Of a stretch of 64,000 nucleotides of DNA, positions 62,289 through 64,000 are shown piece by piece (position 1 is the first letter of the stretch; each line of letters starts with the position of its first letter). Position numbers and translations under genes: made by a program. The notes below the pieces were generated by a model. That model was not told the DNA's origin. It searched no databases and saw nothing but the letters and a program-made list of their open reading frames with translations. The DNA comes from Pseudophaeobacter flagellatus (lineage in GTDB: Bacteria > Pseudomonadota > Alphaproteobacteria > Rhodobacterales > Rhodobacteraceae): positions 248,001-312,000 of the forward strand of contig NZ_JAJQRG010000005.1 in assembly GCF_021228235.1 (NCBI RefSeq), read 5' to 3'.

Positions 62289-62471
62289 AGCCGGAGATCC
62301 TTTTCGTATCCATCTGTGTTGACCCGCATTAGCGGGTTCAGGGAGGGGGTGCAACGGCACTGGCGGGATAGCTGGGGAAATCAGGTCTCAAGCGGTGTAT
62401 AGACGGCGCAAATAGGGGCGCAAAGCGGCAGGCTTATGCGGCCAGATGTTCGCTGTTCCTTAACGGCTTGG

Positions 62472-62735
62472 TTACTGTGAGGCGCGGCGCAGGGCCTCGG
62501 CGCGGCGGTCCAGGCGGGCGCTGCGCGCCTTGAGCGTCTTTTGCAGCTGCTCTGCCGCGTCTTCGGGGGCGGCCTGGGGCGCGATCAGGTCATCTATCGG
62601 CCGCAGGGGCGGATAGGCTGCGGCGCGCAGCTCTGGCGTCAGGCGATTGTTCAGCTCGGGCTCGTTGCTGCACCCGGTAAGAGTTGCAAGTCCGAGACTG
62701 GCGCCGAGCAGGATTATGGGCAGGGGGCGGTGCAT
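62472..62735 (-). CDS. Small lipoprotein of unknown function
   Basis: 87 residues. A signal peptide with lipobox LATLTGC (Cys22) is followed by a Pro-rich linker (PPLRPIDDL) and an Arg/Ala-rich helix (SARLDRRAEALRRASQ) that may form a coiled coil. AGGAAAATGTC precedes it. Envelope location is likely; no family recognised. Confidence 0.75.
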   Translation of the reverse strand: MHRPLPIILLGASLGLATLTGCSNEPELNNRLTPELRAAAYPPLRPIDDLIAPQAAPEDAAEQLQKTLKARSARLDRRAEALRRASQ

Positions 62736-62923
62736 GACATTTTCCTATTGCTTGTCTCTTGATGCACAATCAACAGATAAGGTACAAGCTGGCAGCGTGA
62801 TTTATCCGCTGCTGCAGTAAGATGCAGTCTGCTGGTCCATTGGGCTTGCCTGAGTTTTGAACCTGCCTGAATATCGGGCCTGATTGTATGTCTTTTGCGC
62901 CAGAATGCAGCAGGGTCTTTTTT

Positions 62924-62939
62924 CTGAACAAATGTTCAG
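62924..62939 (+). promoter_or_regulatory. Palindromic operator of the TetR gene
   Basis: CTGAACA-AA-TGTTCAG is a perfect seven-base inverted repeat with a two-base spacer, 12 bases before the TetR-family ATG. Position and symmetry fit autoregulation by the adjacent regulator. Confidence 0.7.
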
Positions 62940-62951
62940 TTATCTTGAGGC

Positions 62952-63539
62952 ATGGCACGTACGCAGGGTTCTCATTCTGATATCACAGGCCCGCGCATTC
63001 GCAGCGCGGCGCTACGGCTGTTCGCGCAGCATGGCTATGCGGCGGTGTCGATGCGCCAGATCGCCAAAGAGGTCGGTGTACAGGCCGGGGCCTTGTATAA
63101 TTACACCCCCGACAAGCAAAGCCTGCTGCATTCACTGATGGATCGGCACATGCGGGAGCTGCTGGCGGCCTGGCAGATCGAGGCGGGCGATGGTGACGCG
63201 CTGAGCCAGCTTGAGCGCTTTGTCCGTTTCCACATCCGCTTTCACATGCAGCGCCCGGATGCGGTTTTTATTGCCTATATGGAACTGCGCAATCTGACGG
63301 AAGAAAACTTCGCTGCCATTGAAACCCTGCGGCGCGCCTATGAATACGCTCTGGAGACAGTGCTGAAGCAGGGGATTGCCACTGGTCAGTTCACCATTCC
63401 CGATACCAAGATCGCGACCTTGGCGGTGATTGCCATGCTGAACGGGGTGATGACCTGGTATCGCAGCGGCGGCCGTCTGTCGTTGGAAGAGGTAGAAAGC
63501 GTTTATTGGGATATGGTGCGCAAATCGGTCACCGCCTGA
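62952..63539 (+). CDS. TetR/AcrR-family transcriptional regulator
   Basis: 195 residues. The TetR helix-turn-helix is at about 14-60 (RIRSAALRLFAQHGYAAVSMRQIAKEVGVQAGALYNY). The ligand domain contains FVRFHIRFHMQRPDA and resembles regulators of acyl-CoA or fatty acid metabolism, though this is weak. A palindrome overlaps its promoter. The pirin gene is convergent. Confidence 0.9.
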   Translation: MARTQGSHSDITGPRIRSAALRLFAQHGYAAVSMRQIAKEVGVQAGALYNYTPDKQSLLHSLMDRHMRELLAAWQIEAGDGDALSQLERFVRFHIRFHMQRPDAVFIAYMELRNLTEENFAAIETLRRAYEYALETVLKQGIATGQFTIPDTKIATLAVIAMLNGVMTWYRSGGRLSLEEVESVYWDMVRKSVTA

Positions 63540-63599
63540 ACCGGCACATGGCGGGGGGAAGCGGCAAGACCGCTGATCTTGCCGCTGCTGGTGTTCAAG

Positions 63600-64000
63600 T
63601 CAATGTGCGGGGGCGATGAAGGTGCCGTTGCGCAGATCCTTGAAAGCTTGCTGCAGTTCGGCGCGGGTGTTCATCACGATTGGCCCATGCCAGGCCACCG
63701 GCTCTTGGATCGGGGCACCTGAAATCAGCAAAAAGCGCAGGCCTTCCGGGCCGGCCTGCACAGTAACCTCATCGCCAGTGCCAAATCGCACCAGGGTCCG
63801 GTTGCCAGACATATCCCGAATATTTACCTCTTGGCCGGCAACCTCTTTTTCCAGCAGCACGCCCTGCGGGGTTGCCGCATCGACAAAGACCCCGGCACCT
63901 TCGAAGACATAGGCAAAGGCGCGCCGGTAGGTGTCGATCTTAAAGGTCTTGGTCACCCCAGCAGGCACCGAAATATCCAGATATTGCGGGTCCGCAGCGA
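63600..64000 (-). CDS. Pirin family protein, C-terminal part
   Basis: The frame is open to the right window edge and ends at 63600, giving about 133 C-terminal residues. The start PQYLDISVPAGVTKTF and the later WHGPIVMNTRAELQQAFKDL are typical of the pirin C-terminal cupin. The N-terminal half, with the metal ligands, is outside the window. Some pirins have quercetinase or regulatory roles; not decidable here. Confidence 0.88.
   Translation of the reverse strand, partial: AADPQYLDISVPAGVTKTFKIDTYRRAFAYVFEGAGVFVDAATPQGVLLEKEVAGQEVNIRDMSGNRTLVRFGTGDEVTVQAGPEGLRFLLISGAPIQEPVAWHGPIVMNTRAELQQAFKDLRNGTFIAPAH

Overview
The window looks like a chromosome segment from an alphaproteobacterium of the Rhodobacteraceae, most likely the Roseobacter group. 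The base composition is GC-rich. The signatures are an aerobic cobalamin pathway (CobG, CobN, CobF) fed by CbtAB, a carnitine dehydrogenase fused to a thioesterase, an imelysin/di-heme oxidoreductase iron locus, and a pyrrolysine-free MttB homologue. No phage, CRISPR array or intact insertion sequence was seen. The only clear mobile-element trace is a decayed IS5-family transposase beside a tRNA-Ser.

Layout: 1-2190 holds the end of an envelope lipoprotein gene, tRNA-Ser, the IS5 remnant and a lone receiver protein. 2424-5337 has a DUF983 protein diverging from a MocR-type regulator and its EamA exporter, with a striking tandem-repeat operator between them. 5348-22645 is the vitamin B12 region. 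One cobalamin riboswitch heads cbtB-cbtA-(His-rich protein)-cobF. A second heads DUF1636-cobW-cobN-cobG-cobH-cobI-cobJ, and then cobL-cobE-cobM-cobB-cobA-DUF1636. cobK lies on the opposite strand in the middle of this run, and cobO diverges at the upstream end. These genes supply cobalt and carry out most of the oxygen-dependent corrin ring synthesis; CobS/T and the lower-ligand genes must lie elsewhere.

22709-25052 is glpD-glpR. 25228-33161 is an iron locus reading leftwards: a small ORF, hemP, a cysteine-bearing unknown, imelysin, porin-like protein, bfd, bfr, di-heme DUF1111 protein, a second imelysin and a Tat-exported DUF1513 protein. 33479-39129 holds metG, an MFS transporter, YceI, a rhodanese and an aldo/keto reductase. 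39421-44845 is a carnitine catabolic locus (GlxA-type regulator, BKACE, CDH-thioesterase, SDR) followed by an XRE regulator. 44956-48233 holds a membrane desaturase, an EamA transporter, NUDIX and a second DUF983 gene.

48454-50619 is an EF-hand protein followed by an ECF sigma, a putative anti-sigma and a periplasmic metal-sensor-like protein. 50714-57242 carries a PleD-like diguanylate cyclase, a small DUF3572 protein, a HAD phosphatase, an MttB homologue, and an H-NOX-like/diguanylate cyclase pair. 57421-64000 has twin tRNA-Glu genes, recJ, glpX, hom, a small lipoprotein, a TetR regulator with a palindromic operator, and the end of a pirin gene.

The observations most worth following up are: the antisense cobK island whose start codon overlaps that of cobL; the H-NOX-like protein that appears to lack its proximal heme histidine; the His-rich protein in the B12-riboswitch cobalt operon; and the hemP leader ORF with the uncharacterised cysteine protein of the iron locus.
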